From positions 1 through 23,382 of IMG/VR virus record IMGVR_UViG_3300031774_000161: DNA of 23,382 nt, one strand, 5' to 3'. Position 1 is the stretch's first letter. Every line of letters begins with the position of its first letter. This stretch comes from a virus. The translations under genes were made by a program, and so were the position numbers. A model generated the notes under the pieces. The model saw only the letters and a program-made list of their open reading frames with translations, was not told where the DNA came from and made no database searches. Positions 6,801-14,738 of this stretch are shown here, piece after piece.

Positions 6801-7665
6801 TGCGTCATGGCAAGCAAAATTAACTGATCAAGACGAATTGGCTTGGTATGGAAGAAGAGGTATTCAAAAAGAAATTGATTTAATAAATAAACAAATTAAA
6901 GCTAGACGAGAATTTATTAAAGCAGATGAAGCAATGGGAATGAAGAAAGCTACATTCCCTACTTTGGAAAAAGAATTTGGACAAGATTCTCCGTTTGTTA
7001 AATTTGCAGAAGACTTAGATAAATTTGAAGAGTCTCTTCAAAATGTAGCTGTAAATGGATTTAAGAAATTAGAAGATTCAATTATGCAATTTGTAACTAC
7101 AGGAAAACTTGCAATTAAAGATTTAGTAACAAGCGTTATACATGATTTAACTCGTTTAATGATTCGACAGACAATCACCAAACCATTATTTAGTGCGTTT
7201 ACAAGTGCTTTGACTGGTGGCAATCCTGTCAATTTGATTACAGATCCTTTTGGTACGGATTCCAAGTTTGGAGGTGTAACAACTGAATGGAATACAGGCA
7301 TGGCTATCCCAAGCGCAAAAGGCAACACATTCGCAAGGAATGGCATTGTTCCTTATTACAAAGGTGGAGTTATTCGTAATCCAACAATGTCGCTCATGGG
7401 AGAAAAAGGCCCAGAAGCTGTATTACCCCTGCAAAGAGGAAGAGGTGGAAGACTTGGGGTCGTAATGCAAGGTGGCGGTGGCGGCACAACCAATGTTAAT
7501 TACACAGGCCCAACATTAAACTTTAACGGTGATGAATATGTACCAAGATCTGCTGTAGGTGGCATTATTAATGCTGCTGCAAAGCAAGGTGCTTCAATGG
7601 GGCAAACATCCACAATGAGATCATTGCAAAATAATCGTTCTGCTAGATCACGGATAGGAATGTAA
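3829..7665 (+). CDS. Tape measure protein, lambda H-like
   Basis: A 1278-residue protein that sets tail length and is ejected with the DNA. Residues 1-600 are mostly charged, helical-looking and Lys/Gln-rich. About 598-640 is a Gly/Ala-rich hinge (GAGFVGGPAGFLGAGVGAG). About 650-860 matches the tape-measure N-terminal domain class, with SAEELSGQLGERFPAAV near 753-769. Two hydrophobic stretches follow (about 855-914 and 937-957) that could insert in a membrane during ejection. About 1077-1121 has the lambda-type C-terminal pattern (FVTTGKLAIKDLVTSVI, then DLTRLMIRQ). The C-terminus carries the familiar GEKGPEAVLPLQRG element near 1190-1205, then a Gly run. At 0.15 nm per residue the tail would be roughly 190 nm; lambda H is 853 residues, so this tail should be longer. 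Start overlaps the GT stop. Confidence 0.92.
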   Translation: MAGQVGKLTLKAVIDGFEDVQGLGKALQVIQERSKKADKSFIDIAKSIKEFGKETFKTNAGLKGQIQAFEKLRDRTNFQGKAYQSLTSDIKGMNNVLRERIALEKEITTRRGTPRGPGRDATFGAMSSSYFTDKNVRGSGTQSDFNQRIASLQLLLTNRTFESLSEAQQKFLNNISYTKAGNIDRRSFPAGNRMDFIGDRASVGAGRGSIYNIEDFKNTGRLNQTQLDALGLTQGLDVASNSYLKVLTKINAEEGQNTKILSQQNLRAAEQIALAKAQTRASEISMRFQESRARSKVFQDARADTLGPSIGATYFGGQAFPGPSTRAFRDKSPLAQQFQNVMAMVGLPSPTYKGMEAEYLKSRTGYSTTTRGDKFGLKFPSFNEFFAGGGQESRVQETINKFGRIQRQDKFGLGKDLSYPKTEAGYAAEIQDLGADLKNLKIGGKEWVETSKLIIKKDKELSKILSEANEKLKTRVTTMKALPAAGQTSVGKAGALAVYDAGFASKQSSGIKQTVESLDQYLARVTTATKVQNKNINSLTKQRSKLDEIRNGLDPTSASFKKATKAIAATDKALLRLSNNKFSGQNLRRTGQSILGAGFVGGPAGFLGAGVGAGIEALRPGGDMAGGAITGGLVASQVLTPVSQAIGGATTYASDIEKANIALRGVTKSTENYEIAQAAITKAVEEYNVPQEVATRGMTRLSAAVLGAGGNIHNATEAFLNTTVAIKGTAGSADDVKSAITAMVQIFSKGKVSAEELSGQLGERFPAAVTKFAKANNISTQQLQKNLKDGTVGLDMLSKFITSLGDEYEPLARKIAASNEEAGARSQIAMNKMKIAVGNALKPVGAEFQIIGAQLLTDLIPTFELLAAVAASVVKPLASLLSVLANNFDLLSNAIFITTAAFTGLAISKIIVAFKGLSVALGLATIAQGKFNIAVQINPYVAAATALAGLTLVVMNFGKKYRQTADEIKKGLLGQSLDVTRKELKKLEVDLASWQAKLTDQDELAWYGRRGIQKEIDLINKQIKARREFIKADEAMGMKKATFPTLEKEFGQDSPFVKFAEDLDKFEESLQNVAVNGFKKLEDSIMQFVTTGKLAIKDLVTSVIHDLTRLMIRQTITKPLFSAFTSALTGGNPVNLITDPFGTDSKFGGVTTEWNTGMAIPSAKGNTFARNGIVPYYKGGVIRNPTMSLMGEKGPEAVLPLQRGRGGRLGVVMQGGGGGTTNVNYTGPTLNFNGDEYVPRSAVGGIINAAAKQGASMGQTSTMRSLQNNRSARSRIGM

Positions 7666-8213
7666 TGAGTGCTATTGCTTTAGTTACGTTCATAGAGATC
7701 TATGATCCTGACTTAGTCGATACTAATGGAAACATTTCAGGTACTGCTATTAAGCATCGATTTCAAAATAGTGAACCTACTCGTGAAGGGATACGTGATC
7801 CAAAAGTAGGTGGTAATGAAAAATTTCCTTTTCTTTCTTTTCTCTATCAAGGTGCAACTAGAAGCAAAGATGGAAATAATCTTGAATCAGCTTTGATTTT
7901 AGCCAATGAAAGTAATGATAGAGAAGGATCTGTTGGTGCTAATAAATTATCAATGAGTTATGCAGCAGAAGCAGTAAATAATGGTTGGAGTGTAAGAGTT
8001 TCTACTTGTAAAATGACTGATTTAACTTTTAGTTCTGTAGAGTCAGTTTTAGGAGTTGATACTTGGAAAATAGCTTCAATGGGTTACGACAATGCTTCTA
8101 TTGAGATCTTATTAACTTCAACAATAGATGCAGTTGGTGGGAATATTGGTCGTTTTTTAACAAGTAGTTTAGTAGGACATTTACCTGTGACTGGTCGAAT
8201 AGTGACGAGATGA
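7665..8213 (+). CDS. Minor tail protein, lambda L-like position
   Basis: A 182-residue beta-rich protein starting at ATG 7665, which overlaps the tape measure stop (TAATG), with TAGGAA just upstream. It opens AIALVTFIEIYDPDL, has a conserved-looking centre (WSVRVSTCKMTDLTFSSVES) and closes with 'LTSTIDAVGGNIGRFLTSSLVGHLPVTGRI'-type wording, here split as TSTIDAVGGNIGRFL and SSLVGHLPVTGRI. This closing pattern is familiar from tail-tip proteins in the lambda L position, which join tube and hub. Lambda L carries an iron-sulphur cluster bound by several Cys; only one Cys is present here, so that cluster is not expected. Gene order (tape measure, this gene, K-like gene, J-like hub) supports the call. 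It could equally be called a distal tail protein. Confidence 0.65.
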   Translation: MSAIALVTFIEIYDPDLVDTNGNISGTAIKHRFQNSEPTREGIRDPKVGGNEKFPFLSFLYQGATRSKDGNNLESALILANESNDREGSVGANKLSMSYAAEAVNNGWSVRVSTCKMTDLTFSSVESVLGVDTWKIASMGYDNASIEILLTSTIDAVGGNIGRFLTSSLVGHLPVTGRIVTR

Positions 8214-8581
8214 AAACTGCAATGTTGTTAGGGTTGCCTTATCGCTTAGGTGCAAATCCAGATCAACATCAAGCTGCTGATTGCGTAAGTCTTTCCAGAG
8301 AAGTTTTAAAAAATTATGGAATAGAAAGTCCTGTTCCTACTAGGGATTGGTATAGACGTATGCGAAAAAAAGATTATGAGGTATTTCGTGATGAATTAAA
8401 AAGGTGGGGAACCTTAACAACAACCGCTAATATCGGAGTTGTAGCTCTCTGCAAGTCAGAAAAAGGTTACGGATTAGCTGTTTATTGGAAAGGCGGTTGG
8501 CTCTCATTCGCAGACAAGACGGTTCGATGGAGCCCCATAGGAGGCTTGGAGGTTATCGAACTTTATTACCCTACGAAGTAA
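8210..8581 (+). CDS. K-like tail-tip protein related to NlpC/P60, probably inactive
   Basis: A 123-residue protein whose ATG overlaps the previous stop (ATGA, 8210-8213). Its N-terminus, 'LLGLPYRLGANP...AADCVSLSREVL', resembles the start of NlpC/P60-type cysteine peptidases, where the nucleophile lies in a D-C-x-x-L motif at the head of a helix; here that is D24-C25. In lambda, gene K sits at this position and carries such a domain. The usual second residue, a His in an 'H-V-x-x-Y' strand, is missing: the equivalent stretch reads YGLAVYWKGGWLSF, and the only His in the protein (H20) precedes the Cys. The protein therefore looks like a structural or degenerate relative, or an unusual member. 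It is shorter than lambda K (199). The NlpC link is inferred from one motif and position. Confidence 0.55.
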   Translation: MKTAMLLGLPYRLGANPDQHQAADCVSLSREVLKNYGIESPVPTRDWYRRMRKKDYEVFRDELKRWGTLTTTANIGVVALCKSEKGYGLAVYWKGGWLSFADKTVRWSPIGGLEVIELYYPTK

Positions 8582-11500
8582 AATTATGTGAATCTATAGG
8601 TATTACAGATAAGGAATATTTTGAATTTTTAGATTTAGTTGAAGCAAAACCTGTAGAGGCAGACATTGTAATGATGCCTGCAGTATTGCCTCTGTTGCCA
8701 GCTTTTATGACAACAGGTACTGGGGCTGCTATGACTCTTAGTTTTTGGGGGCAGGTTGTAGTCAGCGTTGCGCTTGCTGCTGCAACTTATCTCCTGACAC
8801 CAAAGCCAAAAACTCCTGGTCAAGCTCCACGATTAGAAATTGGTGGCGTTCAAGGGAGAAGTCGTTTTAACCCTACAAGTGGTTTTGAATCTCTACAAGA
8901 CTTGGCCTCATTAGGTTCGTTTATACCTTTGGTTTATGCAAAATCTCGTAATAGTAGTGGAGGTGTAAGAATTTCTAGTCAACTTCTTTGGTCGCAGGTA
9001 AGAACAGCACAGTATGGTGAAAGTATTAGTGCGATTGTTTTATTTTCTAATGGTGCAATAGGAGCTAAACCACAATTTGAATCATTAGCTTTAGGTGAAA
9101 CTTTTTTAACTGACCTGCCTCTATCTAAATTAAAAGTATATTTTTCTAGAGGAGAAAACGCTAGTCTGAATAGATTGGAAGGTGTAAGTGATCAGGAAAG
9201 ATCAACATTAGGAGTTAACGATGATCAATACCAAGAAGGTTCAGCCTTAAATGAAAATAATTATAATGAAAGAGGACGTAGAGAATATAGTGATGACGAT
9301 CCTTTTAAGGTAAAAGTTTTTGCTAAATCTTATAATAGTGATAATCAAGCTAATTTTAATTTCAAGCCAAGTTTTTCTGCTACAAAAACTCCAAGTACAA
9401 GTAATAAGTTCGGGCTTCATACACCATTGCCAAACGGCAATGCTTATAAAGTTCCTTGGGAACTACTTATGAATCCTAAAGGTCAGGATGACGGGGTAGG
9501 AAAAGATACAAGATTTAAGATGGGTAAAGTAATGCACAAATATCCTCGATTAGTTGGAATAACAAACCATGGTGATTCTTATTTTTATGGTGGGGCAGGT
9601 GATGGTGTTTTATTAACTCCTAATCAAGTCAAAGGTGCGATTGATTCAACTGCAGGAGATTTATCGGTTGTTTATCGGATTTATCATGCTGAAGAAGAAA
9701 CTGCTTGGATAGATAGTTCTATTGATACGACAGGAGAAACAATTAGAGCTAAAAAATGGAATAAATTTTCTCCTTGGGGTTCAGCCGATGCTAAATCAGT
9801 TGTTGATACTACAAGAGAAGGAGTGGATGATGCCATACAAGTTGGTGAACAATATATGGTTGGCTCTACTTTAATGACGGCATTTAAAGAAGATAATGGA
9901 CATGTTTGGATTCCAGATGGGTTAGAAGGTTTTACAAAATCAATTTTTTTAAAAGCTGATGAACCTGGATATTTAGAATTTAGGAATACAGGTGAAACTG
10001 ATGGTGAAGGCATAGCAATGCCTTATGAATCTTTAATTGTTCAAAAAGCAGATTTAGCAGTTTTTTCAAATACTAAAGAATGTGATGTAACTGAAATAGG
10101 ATTAAAAAGTACAGTTTTTAGACAAATAAATGGTTTCCCAAATGTTAATGAACTGCCTTCCCAAGATCGTATTGCCTCTTATGAAGATAAAAATGGTTCT
10201 ATTCAATTAGGTCAAATAAGTAAATATGTTAAACGTCTTAGTTTTTTTAAAGTACAAGCAAAAAAAATAAATTCAGGAGATCCTTTTATTGATATAACTT
10301 CTAAAGTTTTTTGCGTTCAAGGTTCTAGTCCAACTGCACACTATAATGCTATTTTTATTAATCACGACAAGCCAAGCCAATATGAATTTAGATTTTTACC
10401 TGTTGCAGGAAATGTAGTTTTAAATCATTTTGATGATCGAGTAGTTCATGTTTTAGGTTACGCTGAAAGATTGCAATCAGATCATAATGACACTTTAGGT
10501 TTAACGATTTCATATCATGCTAAAGAAGGGCAATTGCCTCTCATGGGAAGCATAGATGAAGGAAGTAATCTTACAAATAATCTTGAATGGAACAGAGGTG
10601 GATTAGGTGCAGCATTGCCTGTCATTGATGACGATGGGAATGTAATTGAAGGGATTCCAGTTAATAGTTTTTACCCTACTACTGAAGGAGTAGATGTATT
10701 TCAACCTCCTCAATATACTTATATAACTGGTGCGTTTATCCCAGACGGAGTAACCAGTTATTTTGGAAATGGCCCTGGTAGTTATCCAGCAAGTTATACT
10801 CAGCAGAATAATGCAAGTAATTATAATTACAGAGGCACACCTGCAAAAGATGAGAACGGAGTTCATGGTAATGCTTATTTCAGCCCACAAAAAGGAATAG
10901 CTGCTGTTGCTGTCCCTGTCTCTGCTGAGATATGGACATGGCATTTTATTTTTGGAGGAACATTAATTCCTAACGGGACAAATGTAGGAGGAAATTTAAA
11001 AGCAGAATATAAGCCTGATGGAAGGGGTGGAGAAGGTGATTGGTTTGGGCCTGTTGAAGAAGTAGACGCAGACGGTAATGGAACAGGTAATTGGCATAGG
11101 TTTAGAGTTGCATTAGATCCTTTTGGTGGTGAAGATTGGAGACGGACAGACGCTGATGGCAACTATATTTTTGGTGTTGCTGTTCAAAAAGCAGATAGGC
11201 CATCGGTAACAACAAGAACTGACATAAAAGGAACACAAAGAATAAGTGGACAAACAGGATCAGGTCTTGAAGTTGCTGTCACCACCAAAACAGATGGTGT
11301 GAATACTTATCGAACTTTTGCTTTGCAAAGTCCAGGTGATCTTTATTTTACTGGTACAAAAGTTACTGTTAATGACATTGGAACAACTTTGACAGTTGTA
11401 TCAAAAGACAAGCCAGATATTGTTCCTGATCTAGGTAATGAACATTCTGATTGGTCTACCGATGGTACTGGTGGTTTTTATACAGCTTATTGGGAGCATA

Positions 11501-12939
11501 TTGAACATAATCCTAATAATGCAATAGCTGATTATTTTCTGTTTGATGCAGAAACTTCAAGCCATGAAAACGGCCCTGAACACGAAATTACATACATTAA
11601 TGAGATTATTCATGCAGAAGCTTCTGGTAATGCTCAAATTCAATATGAAAAACTTGCAATAGCAGGAATTAGAATAGGAGCAAGTGGTTCATTAAATAGT
11701 TTCAATTCTTTTTCTGCTTTTATTCAGCAAGGAATAACTGTAGATCGTTTAATACCAGATGTAAATCCTAATTCTGGTACTGGTTATAGGACTATACAAA
11801 CTAATCCTAATCTTTTTGAATCTACTGATAATTTTGTAGAGATAGTCTATGATTTATTAACAAATAAAGAATATGGTGCTGGAGATCTTATTGGGCATGA
11901 TGGTGTAGATCGTGTCAACATGATTGAAGGGGCTAGATATTGTAGAGCTAATAATTTTACTTGGAATGGTGTTATTGATAATAAATTTAATTTAAGAGAA
12001 TTTATTTTTGAACATGCTGCTTATAATTTCTTGGATTTTTCTATATTAGGTGGTCGTTTTAGTCTTAAACCAAGTTTTCCTACTGATGGTGATTATAAAA
12101 TTAATTATCAGGCAAAAGTTAATGCAGGAATTGATGTAAGAGCTTTATTTACTGATGGAAATATGAAAGATATAAAAATTACTTTTTTAACTCCAGAAGA
12201 AAGAAAAATGTTTAAGGCAACTGTTATCTATAGAGATGACAAAGTAAATAGTAAAGGTATAGCTGGTTTTCCTGAAGACATTGCTAAAACTTATGCTTAT
12301 AACCCAACCAACGAACACGCAAGTACTTTCTTTCCAAAAGCAGAAAAATTGCCAGAAGAAGTTTTTGATTTAAGTAATTGGTGTAACAACGAAGAACATG
12401 CAAAATTATTTGCTGCTATTGCTTTATCAATTAGAAAAGAAGTTGATCATGGCATTGTTTTCTCTACACCACCAAGTTCTGTGTTTGGATTAGTTGCTGG
12501 TGACTATATACGAGTTTTGACTGAAGCTACACATACAAGTCGATTTAATAATGGAAGTATTGATAAGGATGGAATAGTTATTTCTAGATCAACAATTACT
12601 GGAGAAATCAATGTTTATGCGTGGTCGCCAGGCGATTTAGATGGTATAGAAAAGAAAACTTTTTCTGTTGATAGCAATGGTGAAAACACAGCAGGATTAA
12701 AAAATAAGTTATTTGCTCAAGTTGACACGACTGAAGAAGATAGAATTTATAAAGTTGAATCTATTACTTATGGTCAAGAAGGACTTATTCAAGTTGCTGC
12801 TAGTCATGTGCCTTTGATTAATAATCCTAATAATCCAAATGATCCTGACAATGGCAAACTTGCGGTTTTATATAATGCACAGCCTGGAGCTATAAATAAT
12901 GTAAGTTTTATTGAACGATTCCCTGAATTAAGAAAGTAA
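8527..12939 (+). CDS. Tail tip hub / host specificity protein, lambda J-like with I-like N-terminus
   Basis: About 1470 residues from ATG 8527; a TTG at 8485 would add 14. Both starts overlap the K-like gene, and no start codon exists in this frame closer to its stop, although the conserved-looking part begins only at 'LPYEVKLCESIGITDKEYF'. Residues 49-92 hold one or two hydrophobic helices, then PKPKTPGQAP and a 'S-F-I-P-L-V-Y-A-K' strand, as in lambda gpI C-terminus and gpJ N-terminus. The J-type core appears near 1110-1240: NKEYGAGDLIGHDGVDR, RYCRANN, EFIFEHAAYNFLDF, TFLTPEERKMFKATVIYRD. Between about 300 and 1000 is a long insertion-rich region with beta and Gly/Asp-rich parts, including DADGNGTGNW, a possible metal-binding loop. 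Lambda J has 1132 residues. J forms the tip hub and contacts the host receptor. The stop overlaps the next start (TAATG). Confidence 0.8.
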   Translation: MEPHRRLGGYRTLLPYEVKLCESIGITDKEYFEFLDLVEAKPVEADIVMMPAVLPLLPAFMTTGTGAAMTLSFWGQVVVSVALAAATYLLTPKPKTPGQAPRLEIGGVQGRSRFNPTSGFESLQDLASLGSFIPLVYAKSRNSSGGVRISSQLLWSQVRTAQYGESISAIVLFSNGAIGAKPQFESLALGETFLTDLPLSKLKVYFSRGENASLNRLEGVSDQERSTLGVNDDQYQEGSALNENNYNERGRREYSDDDPFKVKVFAKSYNSDNQANFNFKPSFSATKTPSTSNKFGLHTPLPNGNAYKVPWELLMNPKGQDDGVGKDTRFKMGKVMHKYPRLVGITNHGDSYFYGGAGDGVLLTPNQVKGAIDSTAGDLSVVYRIYHAEEETAWIDSSIDTTGETIRAKKWNKFSPWGSADAKSVVDTTREGVDDAIQVGEQYMVGSTLMTAFKEDNGHVWIPDGLEGFTKSIFLKADEPGYLEFRNTGETDGEGIAMPYESLIVQKADLAVFSNTKECDVTEIGLKSTVFRQINGFPNVNELPSQDRIASYEDKNGSIQLGQISKYVKRLSFFKVQAKKINSGDPFIDITSKVFCVQGSSPTAHYNAIFINHDKPSQYEFRFLPVAGNVVLNHFDDRVVHVLGYAERLQSDHNDTLGLTISYHAKEGQLPLMGSIDEGSNLTNNLEWNRGGLGAALPVIDDDGNVIEGIPVNSFYPTTEGVDVFQPPQYTYITGAFIPDGVTSYFGNGPGSYPASYTQQNNASNYNYRGTPAKDENGVHGNAYFSPQKGIAAVAVPVSAEIWTWHFIFGGTLIPNGTNVGGNLKAEYKPDGRGGEGDWFGPVEEVDADGNGTGNWHRFRVALDPFGGEDWRRTDADGNYIFGVAVQKADRPSVTTRTDIKGTQRISGQTGSGLEVAVTTKTDGVNTYRTFALQSPGDLYFTGTKVTVNDIGTTLTVVSKDKPDIVPDLGNEHSDWSTDGTGGFYTAYWEHIEHNPNNAIADYFLFDAETSSHENGPEHEITYINEIIHAEASGNAQIQYEKLAIAGIRIGASGSLNSFNSFSAFIQQGITVDRLIPDVNPNSGTGYRTIQTNPNLFESTDNFVEIVYDLLTNKEYGAGDLIGHDGVDRVNMIEGARYCRANNFTWNGVIDNKFNLREFIFEHAAYNFLDFSILGGRFSLKPSFPTDGDYKINYQAKVNAGIDVRALFTDGNMKDIKITFLTPEERKMFKATVIYRDDKVNSKGIAGFPEDIAKTYAYNPTNEHASTFFPKAEKLPEEVFDLSNWCNNEEHAKLFAAIALSIRKEVDHGIVFSTPPSSVFGLVAGDYIRVLTEATHTSRFNNGSIDKDGIVISRSTITGEINVYAWSPGDLDGIEKKTFSVDSNGENTAGLKNKLFAQVDTTEEDRIYKVESITYGQEGLIQVAASHVPLINNPNNPNDPDNGKLAVLYNAQPGAINNVSFIERFPELRK

Positions 12940-13340
12940 TGGCAACTCTTTTTCGACCTACTAATTTAGTTCCTTCTACAAGAAGTTATTCTCCTGGTAA
13001 CTATCCTCAAGTTGAATTTGAGGCTCAGAATGGTGTGAAAACTGTTATTCGATATGGAAAATATCGGACAGGAGCAACTCTAACATTGGGTTTTGATAAT
13101 ATTAGTGACGCTGATGCTGCAACTATTTTATTACATTACGAAGACGTTCAATCTGTTTGGGGTGAAGTAAATTTTGCTGGGACTGGTGTTATTCAAGGTG
13201 CCTCTAGTAATATTACGTCTTTTTTCGTTGAAAGAACAGAATTAAAATGGAAGTATGATGGCCCTCCAGAAGTGACAAGTGTCTATCCTGGACGTAGCAA
13301 TGTTCAATGTAAATTTGTTGCTTGCCTCGATTCGCCTTAG
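12939..13340 (+). CDS. Small tail-tip protein after the hub
   Basis: A 133-residue protein translated from a start that overlaps the hub stop (TAATG). It has the wording of a small conserved protein that I associate with tail genes of marine phages: FRPTNLVPSTRSYSPGNYPQ, then 'F-E-A-Q-N-G-x-x-T-x-I-R-Y-G', a helix-strand part (ISDADAATILLHYEDVQSVW) and a C-terminal 'W-K-Y-D-G-P-P-E-V-T-S-V-Y-P-G-R-S-N-V-Q-C' segment. The ending P-P-x-V-x-S-V-x-P-G-R-S-x-V is the most distinctive part. Function is not known to me; by position it is a tail-tip or fibre-attachment component, possibly a chaperone or adaptor for the proteins that follow. No membrane segment or signal peptide is seen. Confidence 0.6.
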   Translation: MATLFRPTNLVPSTRSYSPGNYPQVEFEAQNGVKTVIRYGKYRTGATLTLGFDNISDADAATILLHYEDVQSVWGEVNFAGTGVIQGASSNITSFFVERTELKWKYDGPPEVTSVYPGRSNVQCKFVACLDSP

Positions 13341-13371
13341 AATATAATGACTGTTTAATTTAAAAATTGTC

Positions 13372-13827
13372 GTGGGCTACTATTCAGGCAGTGATGGCTT
13401 CTTAGAAGTCGATGGAACAAATGCTGCAACGGTTACTACATGGAGCTTTACTGCATCACAAGAAACTTTAGATGTCACGACATTAGGTGATCGTGATAGA
13501 AAACTGATAGGTGGAATCCGTAGTATTTCTGGTTCTGCTTCAATTTCTTGGTATTCCGCTTCAGGTGATACTTCTACTCAAACTCAAGCAACTACTTTAT
13601 TAAATAAAATAGTTAAAGCTGATGGCACTGCATCTTCTACAGCCACATCAGCAGTGGATTACAACACCTCTTTAGCTTTAGGGATAACTAATTCTGCTGG
13701 TACTGCGGAAAGTATAACGATGGGAGTAATTATAACTAGCATTGCGATGACAAGTAGCCAAGGTGAAATTTTATCTGCTGAAATCTCATTTGAAGCAACT
13801 GATCATCCTTCTGCTATTACTTTCTAA
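13372..13827 (+). CDS. Tail-tube-like protein (second tube-fold candidate)
   Basis: A 151-residue protein starting at GTG 13372; no ATG in frame lies near and the preceding 31 bases have no clear ribosome binding site. The sequence begins GYYSGSDGFLEVDGT, followed by TTWSFTASQETLDVTTLGDRDRKLIGGIRSISGSASISW and a C-terminal 'M-G-V-I-I-T-S-I-A-M-T-S-S-Q-G-E-I-L-S-A-E-I-S-F-E-A-T-D' element. This is the usual plan of small phage tail tube proteins: G-x-x-G-x-x-G strand, W-S-x-x-x-x-x-x-x-L-D-x-T-x-x-G-D-x-x-R-x-x-x-x-G-x-x-x-x-x-G-S-x-x-x, then a closing strand S-x-x-x-x-x-x-E-x-x-x-x-x-x-x-F. Being downstream of the hub rather than upstream of the chaperones, it is unlikely to be the main tube and may form a ring or fibre collar at the tip. 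That role is inference. Confidence 0.6.
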   Translation: MGYYSGSDGFLEVDGTNAATVTTWSFTASQETLDVTTLGDRDRKLIGGIRSISGSASISWYSASGDTSTQTQATTLLNKIVKADGTASSTATSAVDYNTSLALGITNSAGTAESITMGVIITSIAMTSSQGEILSAEISFEATDHPSAITF

Positions 13828-14697
13828 ATGCCGACCTATTTAGGTAGTGGAGGGTTTATTGAATTTAAGCGAACTTCTATGGAACATTCGCTTAATGGAA
13901 CCCTTGTGCCTTCAGATGTAAATACAACAAGAAAGCGTTTTTCTTTGACTGGAGTTAAAGGCAATATCATTACTGGAGATAAGGTTGATATAAAAAGAAC
14001 AGATGGTTCTTCAAATTTAGAATTAGTTTCTGGTCATACAGGAAGAGATGGTAGTTGGTTTGCTCATGTTGATGACATAGGAGGTATGCGTTTATATGAA
14101 ACTTTTGCTTTGGCTGTTGGAGGTACAACTGTTAATGCAAAAACCTTGGTTGCTCCATCGGAGAATCAGACAATATCTATAAATGCTAGGAATGTTGCTT
14201 ATAGGCCATTAGCAAGAATTGAAGAATACGAGTTCACGACATCAAGAGATCAAATTGAGATTAGTCAATTAGGAGAGAGTTTTAAACGTCAATTTGAAAA
14301 TGGTTTAATTTCAGGACAAGGTTCGATGACTTGTTTTTGGGAGCATAGATATGTTGCAAGTGATCCTGACTATTCAGCTAATCAAGAATTTTCTTCTTAT
14401 TTAGCTCGTTTAATTTTACGAATAAGACAAGGTGCTGATTTTTTTGGTCGTTTCTTTTTATATAGAGAATCTTCTACTTCTGCTAATAATGCTTGGTATG
14501 AATGTGAAGCTCAAATAACAAATTGCAGTATTAGTATTCCAAATGTAGGGATAGTTAAAACTCAGATAGATTTTATTACTAATGGAGAATTTAGTCTCCA
14601 AGTAGGTGTTGCGCCTGGATACATACTTCAAGAGTCAACCGATTTCATATTGCAAGAAGATGGAAGCAAGCTGTTCTTAGAAGATGATGCGACATAA
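13828..14697 (+). CDS. Tail-tip protein with duplicated 'LQE/LED' C-terminal tail
   Basis: A 289-residue protein whose ATG directly follows the previous stop (TAAATG). It starts PTYLGSGGFIEFKRTSM, a 'G-S-G-G-F-I-E' opening like that of the preceding tube-like protein, and has a middle part (EYEFTTSRDQIEISQLGESF, then FENGLISGQGSMTCFWEH) that repeats the 'W-S/E-F-T-T-x-x-D-x-I-x-I-x-x-L-G-x-x-F-K-R-x-x-x-x-G-x-x-x-G-x-G-S' pattern of tube-type folds. The two adjacent proteins may therefore be related, with an insert of about 90 residues in this one. The last 25 residues carry a short repeated motif, YILQESTDFILQEDGSKLF then LEDDAT, that I associate with tail proteins of marine phages. Function is unknown; a structural role at the tail tip next to the fibre is inferred from fold wording and position. 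Confidence 0.55.
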   Translation: MPTYLGSGGFIEFKRTSMEHSLNGTLVPSDVNTTRKRFSLTGVKGNIITGDKVDIKRTDGSSNLELVSGHTGRDGSWFAHVDDIGGMRLYETFALAVGGTTVNAKTLVAPSENQTISINARNVAYRPLARIEEYEFTTSRDQIEISQLGESFKRQFENGLISGQGSMTCFWEHRYVASDPDYSANQEFSSYLARLILRIRQGADFFGRFFLYRESSTSANNAWYECEAQITNCSISIPNVGIVKTQIDFITNGEFSLQVGVAPGYILQESTDFILQEDGSKLFLEDDAT

Positions 14698-14738
14698 TAG
14701 ATAAAAGGTATAAACTGTCCCTAAAGACCAAGAGTTAA

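Noticed and set aside
13322-13348. TATAAT at 13343-13348 before the GTG-start gene as a promoter
   Set aside because: The only TTG-type -35 candidates give spacers of 15 or 19 bases and match poorly; in AT-rich DNA such a -10 hexamer is expected by chance.
14709-14714. TATAAA before the fibre gene as a promoter
   Set aside because: No -35 element lies at a useful distance and the 41-base gap is AT-rich; not supportable without transcript data.
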